Counted from the first letter of the stretch, positions 1 through 14,200 are shown. The stretch is DNA of 64,000 nt from Setophaga petechia (GCA_024362935.1 JANCRA010000025.1:13790936-13854935), one strand, 5' to 3'. Program-made: numbers and translations. Notes: a model not told the origin generated them from the letters alone.

Positions 1-2044
1 TTTTTTCAGGAAGTGTGACCACAGTAACTGGGTGAGGGTTCACCAGAACATCACCAGCTTTCACACAGGAGCTGTGTTGCCCCGTGCTCTGGTGTGCACA
101 CAGGGCAGTGAATGCTGGGCTGCTACATGCTGTGTGAAAGAGCTACTATGTTGGCCTTTTCTAGCAAAAATCCAATTTCCAAAGTGCAGATAGACTTAAG
201 AAAAAGGAGTCAGCTTAAGCCCAGGAGCAGCCTCTTGAAGCAGTTTTGAAGCTGCTGACTCATATAGGAAAAAGCCCCATCAACAACTGGAGCTGTGACA
301 GTTGAAAACAGTTCCCCCTTCCCTTTTTGTGGGCTGTGCTGTTGTCAGTGGGTGATTTGGTAACCCTGCCTCCCAACGTGTGCCCGTGGTGTGGTTCAGA
401 AGCAGAGCTGCAGCTGAGCAGGGTGGGTGAGTCCCACTTCCTTTGTCCAACTCACCCTGCTCAGGCTGCTCCTGCTGAGCTCTGGAGCAGGTCAGGCTGA
501 GCCATGGCAGCCTCCTCAGCAAAGCCCTCATGAGGCAGAGGCTGCTTGGGAGATGAAGTGGTGGAGGGAAAGTGTCATATTAGTCAGTATCAATAGGCAC
601 CTGTAAGGAAAAATAAATGCTTGTTAACAGCTCATCTTATTAAAATGCACTTAATGGGCCTTATTCACCACCATTCCATCAAAGTAGGGCTGAATAGCAC
701 AGCTGCAAATCCAGCTCTTACCAGTAACCATTGCTTGAATATGTCATCTGCAGGGGCTTTTTCCCATGTGCAGGGAAAAAAACATTCCACAGCTTAAATA
801 CCCATCTGTTTTTTCACCATCAAGTGTTAAATCACTGTGTTCAGTTGTTGTGCTGTAGCTGTTGTGGGATGTGGCATGCCTGAGGGTCCTGGAGGAATGC
901 AGTGGTTATAACCCTGCTGTCTTTGAGGGGGTGGATAGCTGTACATGGTTTGGTCTCTGAGATTTATCTTGCCAGCTTGCTTCACTGGAAGTCTCTGGAG
1001 AAGAATTGATGTGACATCCCTCATGAAGATGAGCCACGGTGGTGGTGCATGTGAGGACAGCTTTTCCCTGGTCTCCTTTGCAAATGTGTTCATTTTGCCC
1101 TTGCTGTTGACTGACTTCTGTCATTCCCCTCTGTGGCATCTTTCTGCTGTGTAGGATGCTAACATAGCCCATGATCAACCCATGAGTGCTGGTAAAATAT
1201 TTCTGGACCTCTTGTCATAAAAAGGATTCACGATCAAAACTATTGAACTTCAGTATAAAAAGGGTCACTGGTCAAAACTATGAAAATATTATAAAGACAA
1301 CTTTAGAACTGATTGTTATGAAGAAATTTTAACTTTTGAATTTGGATTTGATTTTGCTGAGAATTGATATGAGGGCAAGATAAAAAGTTAGAACCTGTAG
1401 AGAAAAATGCTTTAAAAAATTAAAACGATTTTGTAAAATATGCTGGTTTCCTACGAGCCTTAAACAAATCATCCTTCAGCATTCATTCCTGTAATGTGTT
1501 CATGTGTTGATCTCTCCTTCTTTTTGCTAAGGAGTTAGAAAAGGGAAACTGCAGTAAACTTCAAATCTAAGCCTCAGAAGATACATAGAATGGTTCAATG
1601 GTGAAAGGCAGATTTTGGAAAGCTGGAGCCCTTCCCATTCAGCAGCTACTCCTTAAAGGAAAACTGGACACTTGCCTGGCTCCCAGTGGTTTCTTTCCAG
1701 TTACCACAGCATCCTGCTGGGAAATCTTTGCCTCCCATTACTTTAATTGAATTGTTATGGGATGATGCTGTTAATCAGTTTCCCAGGTTTATTTCATTCA
1801 GGTTCTTAGAATTCTCCACAGCACATAGTCTGTTTGTTTGGTTTTTATGTCAAAAGCAAAACAAAAATAATTTAAAAAGAGTGAAACAGTTGCTTACCTT
1901 TTTGTGAAAATACAACAAATAGACAAGAGTTGACTGTGCATGTCCTGCTGAGAATAGTTTCAGCATCACCTCAAAATCATCTCCTTCTCATATTTATGCC
2001 TCCCATGTCTGTAGCTTTGATTTTCAGCCCTGTTTTGAGCTCAG

Positions 2045-2602
2045 TTGGCAGGTAAGCCCCACATGGCCACTCAGTCACTCACTTCCCCACCACAGGGATG
2101 GGGGACAGAACCAGAAAGGTGAAAGGGAGAAAAATTGTGGTTTGAGGTAAAGACCATTTAATAAGCAAAGCAAAAGCCATGCATACAAGCAAAGGAGAAC
2201 AAGGAGTTGCTTTTCACCACTTCCCTGGGCAGGCAGGTGTTGAGCTGCCTCCAGGACAGCAGGGATCCATCATGCATCACAATGACTCTGAAGACAAACA
2301 CCATCACTCTGAAATCCCCCTCCTCATCTTCCTTCCCCCAGCTTTGTGTGCTGAGTTTGATGCCTTCCAGTGTCCCTGTGGGTAGCTGGGCTCAGCAATC
2401 CCAGCTGTGTCCACTCCTGATTCCTGCAGCCCCAGCCTGCTGGTGGCAGGGGTGTTAGAGAAGCAGAAATGGCCTGTGCAAGACCTGCTCAGCAAGAACA
2501 AAAACATCTCTCTGGTATCAACACTGTTTCCAGCCCAAATCCGAACTTCTGTCCCATACCAGCTGCTGGGAAGGAAATGAACTCTATTACAGCACACTCA
2601 AG
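2045..2602 (-). mobile_element. Avian ERVL-type LTR (solo or fragment)
   Basis: Read on the minus strand, the sequence follows a widespread avian endogenous-retrovirus LTR that I recognise from memory: a start near TAATAGAGTTCATTTCC, a promoter-like CACACAAAGCTGGGGG, a purine-rich middle, and an end near GGGGCTTACCTGCC. Boundaries are approximate and no target-site duplication was resolved. No coding part is present. Confidence 0.6.
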
Positions 2603-3342
2603 TAGGGAAACGAGGTTAAATATTTCTGCTGTCCAGAGCTTTGTTAATGGACTCTGGATGAGTCAATGCATCGAGTAAGGTTTTGTGTTGGTTGGACCTT
2701 TACCAGATAAAACCAGCAAGTATTCCCTCAGGTGCTGAGGAGGGAGCCAGTGCAAATCTGACAGTGGTTAACTTAGTGTGCTGCAAACCAAACTGGTCTT
2801 TTGCTCTGATTGCTTCCTGGCTTTTGAATGTCATTGCCTGGAGTTACACATTTGGGTATAACAGTGTGCCCTCAGCTATGCCAGACCTGTTCACCTGGGT
2901 ACTCTGCAGAAAGGAGATGGGGGTTTTCATGGCAAGTGCTTTCTAGGACTTGCCTTTCCTTGAGCTTCTGGAACCTCTGCCTGCAGTGTGCCTTTATCTT
3001 TGCTTATCTTTGCTTCCTTATGCCAATAGTGAGGACATCCTGTGGGGAGGAGTTGTTCTTAAAAGCATTTTCAGCTCTTGGGTCATCCCTGTAGTGCTTA
3101 GGGACTGGGAAGGGAGGGGACCAAGAAGTTAATTGGTGCTTTGTAGTGAGAGAATCCTTTCCCTCTTCTTGTGGCTGACCTGCTAAATGCTTGACTAACT
3201 GATGGCAGCTTAAAACACTTCAGTATAATCAGCTACACATAAAAAAAGTTGCTGGCACAGCAGGTAAGCAGGTTAGTACAGGGTAGGAAAAGCATTTGTG
3301 TAGGTAGTCCCTTGAAAACTCTGAGTGGGGTTGGAGAAAGGT

Positions 3343-3376
3343 GATAAAATACTGTTGGTGATAAAATACTGTTGTT
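3343..3376. repeat. 17-bp direct duplication
   Basis: GGTGATAAAATACTGTT occurs twice back to back in IL17RA intron 1, consistent with a replication-slippage event. Confidence 0.8.
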
Positions 3377-4964
3377 TCCCCATAGAAACCCAGTGTTGAA
3401 AAGATAAGAAAGGCTTTAATTAGCAAATGTCAGTTCTGAATCCTAAACAACAGACAGATGGCTCCTCACTGAGCTCTGGAGTTTTTAATAAATGTCAGAA
3501 AGGGCACAACAGCCTCATCAAAGCTGGGAACAGCCTTGTGAAGGCTTCACCTGGGAGAATAGACCTGGAGGAAGGGAGGATCCCTTTGTACACTGTGCTG
3601 GATCAATACTCATATTGATCATTAACAAAAAGGGGAAATGCAGCATTTCCTCACTTGTGTTGTCAACCCTGACACAGAGCACCAGCACTCAAATGAAAGC
3701 AGCTGTTGCTGCTCTTCAGGCTAATAATGCCTTACATTTTCTGTAAGGGCTTTGTTGTGATGCCATGTACAGTAATTACTGATGACTGCAACAGAACAAG
3801 GACAAAATAACTGAATATTAAGTGATAGGCTTTAACAGAAATCATTATATTAGAAAAAAATCCCTATGGTTGGTTGCCAGTTATTTTTGTTTCCTCTTGA
3901 GGGTTCATCCCAGAGCAGCCACTCACTCTTTGCCCTCAGTGGAAAGCACCATAGCAGTTGCTGTGAACAAAATTAACTCCATCTCAGATAAAACCACTGC
4001 ACCTTTTCACATAAGGGGCTTTGTCAGGCCACTTAAAAAGTCTGATTAAGGGTCTATTTTTTTCATAGCTTAATCTGTTCTTCCATACAGGTATTCACAA
4101 TTTTTATTTTTCTCTTTTCCAGTGTTTGTAGTTAGCCAGTTTGGTTTCATCAGCATTTGCTTCTTTGCTTTTCATTTCTTTTATTCTTTTTTTTTTTATT
4201 TATTTATTTTTCATTGATGAAGGATTTAGGTTGCAGCTGTTGTTTTTCAATATAGCTCTATCTTGAGTATATTTGTGGTGCAGTAATTGGAGTGTGGATG
4301 TGTTTTTGTGAAGGGTGCCTGGAGGCTGGATTTATACCTGTGTGTATTGTTGTGACTTGTGTAGCAAAAGCCTGGAAGAGATTTTCAGGTTTTATTCTTC
4401 ATATAAGCATGAGGAGCTTAATGCCAAATCTTCCTGCTTTCCTTCCAAGGAACAGATCCATGAGCAGAAATGTGAGCATTGATCTCTGAGGTGTTTTCAT
4501 TACCAAAAAGGCACAGCTGGCTTGTTCAAGCACCCTTCCCTAAAAATGGAAATACACCCTTGGACACTAAACCCCAAATACATTTGCAGTTGACCTTAGG
4601 AGGTTGTAGAGAGTTTAAAAACCCAACTCCCTTCCCTGCTCCTCTGAAATGAATTATATGGTGGTAATGGTTGATAATAATATCCAGCTTTATTTGTCAT
4701 GGCACAGGAAATGAGTGAGAGCAAACCTAGCCCTTGATTTTCCCTGGCAGTGACAACTTCAGGCTTCCTTCTCACTGGGATTTGCATCACACTAACCAAG
4801 CAAGCTTCTCCCTGGTGACCATGGGGGCTTCCAGAATAATCAAAATATAACTGGGAGAAGCCAGGCAGAGCCCACATGGCTTCTGCTTGCTTCTTTATGA
4901 TCAGGGCATCTTTATTCTTATTAAGAAAGTGTCTAATTCTGATGATTTTTTCTTTCCTCAGCAC

Positions 4965-5010
4965 AGTGGTGTTTGGTCATAGGTTGGACTGGGTGATCTC
5001 AGAGATGTCA
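4965..5010 (+). mobile_element. CR1 LINE 3'-end scrap
   Basis: GTGTTTGGTCATAGGTTGGA followed by CTGGGTGATCTCAGAG matches the tail of CR1 elements. Only about 45 bp survives. Confidence 0.5.
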
Positions 5011-5206
5011 CATAAATTGTGCCCAAGTTTCATGCTCTGTATCTTTGTTTTTTTTATTAGCAGCTCAGTGTTTCCATCATGGTTAATTCTTCCAGTCTGT
5101 GTGCATCACTGAAGTGCTTTTCCCTGCCCCTCTCCCAGCACTGAGCAGAAGCAAGTTGCTGTCAGTTTTATTCTGAGAGTAATATTCTTGTTTCTTTCCC
5201 CCACAG

Positions 5207-5231
5207 GATTTAAACTGTCTCGTAAGAAATA
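5207..5231 (+). CDS. IL17RA: IL17RA exon 2 (25-bp microexon)
   Basis: Preceded by a T/C-rich tract ending CCCACAG and followed by GTAAGT. It reads DLNCLVRN plus one base, which joins exon 3 to give ...NSTCMES, matching the human ...GLNCTVKNSTC segment. Confidence 0.88.
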
Positions 5232-8200
5232 GTAAGTAATTTTTTTCTTTGTTGCAGTTTTCTCATCAGATCATGCTGCTTTTTTTTCCTATTTTTTTTT
5301 GTTCTTTTCTTTTTTTAACTGGGTTCATACAGCATGTTTTTCTTGCTAGAATCAGAGAGTTGTAAAGGGAAACACTGCTATCATGCCTTGCTATGGGATT
5401 TTGCAGTTTGATCCATTATAAGCTCCAGCTAGAAGAGGAATGGAAACTTATGTCTTTTTTGGGATAGAGTTTAGGGGTAGGCAGTGGCATGAGTAAAACC
5501 CAACCCAACTTGTTTGGTTTCTATTTAAAGCTGGCATCATCAGTTTTTAATGAAATGGGAATTTAAGGACAAGTTTGCCAGTAAATGTTCATTACAAGCC
5601 ATTATGATGAAAAATTAGTGTATGAACTAAAATTAAAAAAGGGGCATAGAGGGGTGCAGTGCAGAGCAATTAATGTAAATTATTGGGTGTAAGGGGTCAA
5701 GCCTTAGCAATGGCATGCATCTGAAAGACCTTAATATAAATATGGGTAATGTTGCAAAAAATGTTCTTAAAAAACAAAGGAAAATGTTCTGAAATTGCCC
5801 ATTTGGAGCCTGGAGGCAGCTGGGCAGAGCTGCAGAGCTCCTTGGCTTTCCCTTGCAGCCCTTGTTGTGAGCAAGCTCATTCCTGCCTCAGTGCCCAGCC
5901 CTGTGTCACACTGACACGAGGATTTTTGTACCAGTGGTATTTTTGTTTGGCTTGCCAAATCAAGGAGAGGACTGTGCTGAAAATAACCAGATTTAAAACT
6001 TCTTTGGCAGGAGAGGGTTTGGGTGGGATCAGGTTGGATATTTCCCACTGGCACACAGCCACTGGAGTACAGCTTGACAACATGGCCAAGCCAAACTGCA
6101 GCACCAGCATTGAAATGCTGCCTAAGTTAAATATTTAGTTTAAATTCTGCTTTATGGCTTTTGTTATGTTTTTCTGCTCTAGGGGAAATATTATTTTTTT
6201 TTTAGTGTTTAGTAGACTCTTTGCTGAAAGGTACTTTATTCTTGTCAGGCTTTTTATAGATATTTTTTTGTAAAACGAGCATTAGAGGATTGTCTAATTA
6301 CTCCTAAGCCTGAAGCCATACTGTTTGACTGAAGTGCCCACTTTCCCCTGTTTCCATCACATATCCATCAAAATAGACCCAAAGTGTACTTCAGGGAGGG
6401 CTCACTGCTATTTCTAACATGCTCTGAGAAGTCAAACGTGTTACAGAAGCCTAAGTAGATCCTGTCTGTCTGATGCCTGTCATACCTGATTTCACTTTCT
6501 GATGACTACACAACCAGCTCTCCCTAACACTCTGTTGACAAGCACAGTTTATTTTTCTGTCCAGGGAGCTCATTAATTTAGGCAAGCCATAACAGGCAGT
6601 TGTTGGAAGCTGAATTCAGATGTATATTGAAATTTGAGGAAAAGCAGTTTGGTAATTAACTATTGAAGATAATTAACTATTGGAGCAATTTCCCTGGCTA
6701 TCTGACAGATTTCTTATCACTGGAAGGCTGGAAATTAGCCACTCACATAGGTCTGTTTCAGCAGAAGGTTGAAGGAGACACTGGGTAAACTTCCTTGACC
6801 AGTTTAGCCTGACTACACTGATTGTGACAAGTACTAACAGATTTTAAGGAAAAGAGGAAGTGGAAATTACTAGAATAAGTTTAGATTATTACAGGCAATT
6901 TACAAAGCACTTCCATATAGAAAACTAACTTTCTGAGTCTATCACCCAATTTTCCTCTCAGAATAAACCTGACCCAGGGAGCAGATGATAATTGCAATTA
7001 AGCAGAGGTTCCTCAGCCCCACTCTAATGTGGGTTTTGTTTGCTGGACAGGCACTTGCATGGAGTCGAGCTGGCTGCAGGTTGCTGCCTGGACTCCCTCT
7101 GCTCCAAGCAGTCTCCACGTTTCTTCTGATGTTTTCCGTAAGGAGGATGGAAAACTGGTCCCTGTGCTTCAGATAGAGTGGAAAGTGGCCACGGATGGTA
7201 AGTGGTGGTTGTTTAATTTCAGTGCTTTAATTGTCCTTTAAAGTCCTTGTGGATGTGTTTTGTTTTCAGTGGAATTTCACTTTTGAGCATGGAGCAGAGG
7301 TGAAAGGTCTAGTAAGGATAGATATTGGTTTCTCTGGGTCTGGATTGAAGGCACTTGAGACAGTAATTCATGTTCAGACTCAGGTGTTGATTATTTCTTA
7401 TCAGTAAAACAGTTTCACGCCAGCCCATGAGTTTGGCAGCTGTTCATTAGCAAGGCACAAAATGGCCAACTATCTCTTGTTACAAGGTTTTTTAGGACCA
7501 ACCTATCCAATTAAGGAAGGACCTAGATTATTTTTCCTTTTAACCCAGTAACTGATCCCAAAGAGCCCCCAATGCAGACATCTCTGGCCAGTTACAATAC
7601 ATCACCCAAACCCAGGAAGAAGAAGGTAAAGAAGAGCAACCTGCCTCCACTCTAAAACCTCTATCTTGCCTCATATTTATTTCTATATTCTAAAATCCCA
7701 AACTATAAGTTTTCCACCTTGTGATATTACACCCTTCTCACCAACTCCACGCCCATAATCCCAGTGTTGTCAATCAATTTTGGAAGCCTTCTCCACAGCC
7801 TCAGGTCAAATGCAGTGTTCTCTTGTGGGTCTGTGCCTTTAAACACAGAAAGTTTAAAATTCTCAGCATCCAGGGTTCCAACAGATAGAGAGGAGAATTA
7901 TGACTTCAAGTCATGAAAGCAGATCTTTGAAATTGGAGAGGTTGGCTGCTAATTTTGTTTGGTGGGTGTAATCTCGTCTTTGTGTGCTTTGGTAAAGCAG
8001 TAATTGTCTCATTGTTGGAGCCTAAATGACTGCCAGTAAGTCACATTTTCTCACTCCAAAAATCTTTGATTGTTTGTCTGTAAATGATGCTTCCCTTGCA
8101 TACTCTTGTCCAAAGTTTTGCACTGCTTTAAGACAGAATTAAACACATTCATTTCTTCCTTCTGCAGAGGCTGTCTGAGGGCAGCAGAGTTATGATCTCT

Positions 8201-11200
8201 AGCTAGGTTGGTGTAGAAGCAGGTGTGACCCAGGTAACCCAGTCACTGAACTCACCTGTGCTTGTCAGCTCTCTCACTGGGACCGTGTGCACCAAAACAA
8301 AGGCATGTTTGCTTTGGCACCCAAGCTGAACAAGACAGCTTTGAGAGAGCTCAGCACAATGCCACAGCTGTGGAACTGCCAGGGCGTGTGTGGAGAATGC
8401 AGTCACCTTCTCCTCTGCTCCTTCATTTGCACAGATGTGGCTTTGCCAAGGTAATTTAACTATTGGAACAATTTCCCTGGCTATCTGACAGATTTCTTAT
8501 CACTGGAAGGCTGGAAATCAGCACTAACATAGGTCTGTTTCAGCAGCAGGTTGAAGGAAACACTGAGTAAACTTACTTGGCCTGTTTAGCCTGTCTACAG
8601 GCTACCTGCTACTTAGGTGCACGAGGCAGCTTTGAGAGGCAGAGCTCAGCACAATACCACATCTGTGGAACTGCCAGGGTGTGTGTGCAGAATGCAGTCA
8701 CCTTCTGCTCTGCTCCTTCATTTGCACAGATGTGGCTTTGCCATGCAGGACATCCTTGAGGCTGGGTGCTGTCAGTCAGCCCTGCATGCTCGCTTTTCCA
8801 TGGCCAGATATCTTCATGCTGGGATCCTCAGCACCTCAAAGCAGTTAGGCTGTGGCAAGGCTAGACACAGGGGTGCTCTCTGTGGGGGCTGCAGCCTCTC
8901 CATGTGCAGAGAGAGAAGGGTGAGCAGCTTTGTCCCTCTGTCCCTGCAGCCAGCATCCGCTCTCTGGAGGGGGCCGAGCTCGCCGTGATGCAGGTCAGCA
9001 GCAATCAGCAGGTCTGTGCCCAGTTTGACTTCCTGAACAATTTACCTCTTCAGGTCCGTCCAGATGGAGGCCGGGTGAGTGCAGAGTGCTCCAAATTATG
9101 TTTCCTAGTCTGTGGAATTGTTCCTTCTTGCACTGTTTTATGGCAAGGTTATTGATTAAAAAGTACAGGCTGCTTAGAGTCTGTGTTGGACTTGAGATCT
9201 GCTGTCATTTCCCATTTCTCTTTCACTGCCCTCATTTTCTGTTTCTCTTGTTCTCTTTCACTCTGCCCATCCTTCAGGTTTTAATGGCTGCTTTTAGTTG
9301 CCTGGCATGTGTCATCACTCAGGAGATTGCCTAAAGCAAATCATTGTGTAGGGGTTCTTGTGGTGGTGTTCACAGGGGTCCCAGGACCAGGGAAGAGATG
9401 AGAATCTTACTTCATGTTTTAGAAGGCTGATTTATTATTTTATGATATATATACATTATATTAAAAGAAAATTATATATTAAAACTATACTAAAAGAATA
9501 GAGGAAAGGATTTCATCAGAAGCTTGAAAGGAAAGGAATGGAATGATAATAAAATCTTGTGACTGAGTGAGAGTCCAAGACAGCTGGACTGTGATTGGTC
9601 ATTAATTAAAAACAACCACAAGAGACCAATCAAAGATGCACCTGTTGCATTCCACAGCAGCAGATAATCATTGTTTACATTTTGTTCCTGAGGCCTCTCA
9701 GCTTCTCAGGAGAAAAAATCCTAAGGAAAGGACTTTTCATAAAACATGTCTGTGACAGGTTCTTGCATTCTGCTTCAGAGCATGATATTTTATAGCTTTT
9801 AAACTCAACTCTTACTATTGCTTCCACTTCTTTCTTGTACTCTTGTTGTTGAGGAAAGCACCAGCCTTGGGGTGGTCATTCAGATTACATTCCTTCTAGG
9901 AAACTCATAGAAAAGTGCTGAGCATCCACAACAGTAAGGAATATAAATGAGTTCATTCCTTAACCACACAGAATTTGGCCATAGTTAGCTTGCCACTTAC
10001 CAAATAACACTCTCCCAGAATTTGCACAGCATTGCTGATGCAGAAGACAGTATAGATTTAGGAATATATGTATGGAATGGCCAGGTACAGAACTACATAT
10101 GTATAAGTGCAATTCTAAATGCTTAGCACTTGCAAAGTCCTACAAAATTCATACTAGACTGAAATTTCCACCTTGAAACTGCATATTTTATTCTAGTCTC
10201 TTTTCAGTTCAGAATGTAGTTTGGTGGAAGTTCCTCACAGTGGTTTGGCATAAAACTGTTGTATCAGTTCAAAGATCCCAAGAAAAAACTAATTCTAAAG
10301 AGAAGAATTGAGACAGAGAGAGAGACGTGTATTTAATAGGCTTGAGTTCCAATTTTTCATAGTCAAGCTTCAGTTAAAGGGTTACATGGGATGAGGGAAC
10401 ACAGTGGAACAGGGCCAAGTCAGCTGTTAATTTCAGTGCTTAAATTGTCCTTTAAAGTCCTTGTGGATGTGTTTTGTTTTCAGTGGAATTTCACTTTTGA
10501 CCGTTTTGAAGTAGAACCTGGCCAGACCTACCAAGTGACTGTGTATCACCTGCCCAAACTGGGTGTAAATGGAGACTACAATTGCAAGTCCACGTCTCTC
10601 ACAATGCCTGGTAAGAGGTGATTTAGTTCACTTGGGCCTTGGGTTTAGGAATGTGGGGGTTTGTGGGCCTGACATCACTGCTGCTTTTACTTCATTGAAA
10701 ATCTCTCAGAGCCACCCCTCTGCTTGATGCAGCTGGAATTACAGGTCAGAATTTCCAAAACAGAAGTTTGGCTTCTAGTACTAAATCCTAGACAAGTGAA
10801 GGTCAATTTCAAAGGCACAGTTAGGCATAATTTACCAAGGAACTTGGTAGTGCTGGGTGCCTGACTCTTTCTTGTCGATGTGAAAATTTTCCTATCACTA
10901 AAAGAATTTTTACTGTGTTCCCCAAGGTTGCTGAGCATCTGCAATCCCTCTGATTTCACTGACTGCTTCATAAATATTTGGTGCTTCATACAGATCTTGA
11001 AAACTTGTTCTTAAGTTTTTTCTTAACTTGCTCATAGTTGTCAACCTGACTTTGTAGTTATAAAATGGCAAAGTGTGGAGTGTGTCAGCCAATGTGAGCT
11101 GAAAAAAGGAGAAGGGAGCACTTAATTTTCAGCCCTCATACCCTTTCTTCTGCCTCTTCACACTAAGAACTTCCTGGCTTTTATCCTCTGCTATTCTTCA

Positions 11201-14200
11201 GAAACCTAATGCATGGTGTTAAGCTCAGCAGCTGCAGGGAGCTTTGCTGGTTAGAGCTTACACATGAATTAGAGACACTGTAAATTCACAGAGTTTAAAT
11301 TGGTAACTTTGAAAGTTGAAAATTTGAGATGTGAAATGTTTTATCTCGACTGTCTAAGCAGGGAGTTGTTACTTTTCCTTTGTCCAAACCCTGGAGGAGA
11401 GGCATAATTTAAGGCTGAGAGTTGTAAATCCCACATTGCTAAATGTTGAATATGTAACTCTGGATTTAACTGTGAAGCAAGTCCCAAAAAGCAGGGCCAA
11501 TCTGCTGAATAAAGGGAATTAGAGATGTGGAGGAGTGTTTTAGGATTAAGAAAGATTCCAGCCTCCTGATTTTCCTGTCAGAATGCCTTTGAAGGAATCT
11601 ATTGCTGAGGTGTGATTACAAGGTGTGGGGATGAATATGAGCTTTTAATTCCACTATTGTGGCCCTTTCTGCACCAGTGTTACATTATTGCTGTACTATT
11701 AAGTGTGGTATAATTTTTGGTCTCATTCACTTTCTGTCTTCTGAGAAGAAAAAGAGCCAAACACACCATGATATCAGTGAATGGACTGGAAGCCAGTACT
11801 TCTACAGAATTTTTCCACTGCTTTAGAGCAAAGGTGTCTGCTCATTTAGGAGACCTTGGTTAGGTCTCTGACTTCTGACAAAAAATGTGATTTTTTCCTA
11901 AATGGAAGTACAATGTTTCTGACTGACTACTGATGGTCTTTCTTGCAGACTGCAGCGATTCTCTGATGAAAAGAACCATCCCATGTATAAAGACAGGTAA
12001 AAATATTTGAGTCACATAGACATGGGTGCTGTTTTGGAATATTTGACAGCTGAGAAACACGAGAATATCTGCCCTACTTCCAGGCAGCTTGTGGGAACCC
12101 AGGATCCAGGGTGCAGTTCTAGATGATACAGCTCTGCTTGTGAGCTTCCACCCATGGGTGGAGGCAGCCAGGTACCGAATCCATGTGGCCAGTTACATGC
12201 ATGAGAAGAGGTGTAAAATGAGCACACAGGATTTCACTGAGGTGAGTCCCTTCCCAGGTCATACCTGCTCTGGAGATTTAGGCAAACATCTTAAATGCTT
12301 GCTAAACCAGGACATTTGAAGAACGATTTTCAAGGAATTATTTTTTAATTGCTTTTGGAAAGGGGAATTTGGTAGGTAAAAGATCAAAAAAAGAGGTTTT
12401 ATAATGCGTGAAGCAACCTATAAACACCTGCAAAGTCAAATTTTATATTTGACTATCTGGGCTTTATTACCTTTTTCAAGCCAGTGCCTGGGGAGCTAAG
12501 ACTAAGCAAATTCACCAAAATTGAGATGCAAAGTTTCAATAAATCACTGAAGTACTTTATCAAAGATGATCACAGGAAGGTGTTAATTAAATCTTTTATA
12601 TAAAGAATGAGTGATTTACTAACAGATGCTTCATTCAAGTTGAGAATCAATTTCTGTAGGTCTTATAGTCTGTGTTGCTGAGAATCTTAGTGTCCAGACT
12701 GTGTTGTGATATAAAAAATGTTTCCCTTCAGGCATTTGAGGGAGGAGAAATACTGAATATTTGGAATCACTCTCCACCCTTCCTTGTGTGAGGGCAGATA
12801 TGCTGGCATTCAGTTTGTTTAATCTTTGTATTCCTTAACATTTAAAACCCTTAGTACTGCCTGCACTGATATGTTTAAGCTGTTACTGACACAGATGGGA
12901 CAGCTGTGTGAGTATTTCCCTGGTGGAGGGGAGTACACCTCATTTTGGGGTTTGTATCTGCTAATCACTGTGGAGAATTGGGTTATCATGATATTGACTG
13001 TGTACAGCAGGTAGCAAGGGCAGCTTACTTGCCTGTTCTAGTGTCAGAAGTAGTGTTGGCAGCTGTTTTTAATTGAACAAGGAGGCTTGTTAATGTTTAC
13101 ACATTACAGAGCTGAAGACATCTATATTGTTAAGAAAATGTAAATTTTAACTCCTTTGAAGTTGTACCAGGTACATCCCTAATTATTTCCTGTTACATGT
13201 GCAATCTTGGCCTGTTGTTTTAATTGCATTGTCACACAGGACAGCTGCAGAAATGGTCTGATCCTTTACCCATTCTGTTCTCTCTGGGCTTCTTGTTCAA
13301 AAGGAAAAAAATAGCTTCTGCTTCTTTGGACCACTCCATTTTTTCATGTCAGCTTTTTATTTTTTCTCTGCTTACATTTGGTTTCCTTCCTTCCCTTATA
13401 ACTTGCATCTGATTTCTGCAGGATGGACTGCAACAGCAAGTGAATGTCACAATCAGAATAGAGAACATAAAAGCTTGCTGCAGATACAAAATACAGGTGG
13501 GATCACACTGCTGTCCCTGTGTCCTTCCTTCCCAATCAAGGCAGTGAGCACCTTAGGAATGTCAGGAGTGTTTTTCACAGTGTTTTATTCTGAGAGTGGC
13601 TAATCTGCAATTACCTGCATCAGGGAAATATTATGGCTGAAAGAATTTTTATATAGGTATTTGTAGGGGGGTAGAATATAAGAAAATAAAGATAGTGTAG
13701 AAAGTAATCTTACCCCTAAGGAGTTGCAGCTGGGTCAATTATCAAAGATTAGAACAGGCCTGACTTTAACAGGCCACAGGTGTAACCAAGGAGAAGAAGA
13801 GTGCCATAAAAGAGTGGTTGGGAAGGGAACTGGGGTCAGTGGCTGCTTTTGAAAAAGAAAGAGTGCTCTGAGGAGCTGCCCATGAGAAACACCAGGAAGT
13901 TATGGAACTTTTGTGATAAGGAGACAACAGTATGGAGCCCCTGCAATAAGATGATAGGAGGTATTCTCTGTAGTCAGTGGCTTTTCCTTGGTACAGGGCT
14001 GCCAAGTCAGAGATTATGGGAGGGAGAATGGCAAATGTGCAACCTCAGGAGCTCACAGCTTTTGTCATGTATGGTGTAAGAATTCTTGATTCATCTTGTT
14101 TTCTGAAGAGAAATGAGAACTCTGTGTCTCTGTCCTAAAATACAAGGAGCATTGAGGCAGGGAGAAAGTAAATCAGGGAACAAAATTTCTTTTAAGAATA

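Larger units (their letters stand above)
1..5206 (+). other. IL17RA: IL17RA intron 1 (3' part)
   Basis: AT-rich, without a CpG island or a plausible signal-peptide exon on the + strand, so exon 1 and the promoter are taken to lie left of base 1. The stretch holds an ERV LTR (about 2045-2600) and a CR1 scrap (about 4965-5010). I see no independent gene. Confidence 0.7.

Noticed and set aside
280..531. Leu-rich short minus frame resembling a signal peptide, as a candidate IL17RA exon 1
   Set aside because: Wrong strand for IL17RA, no suitable donor and no CpG island; exon 1 is more likely outside the window.
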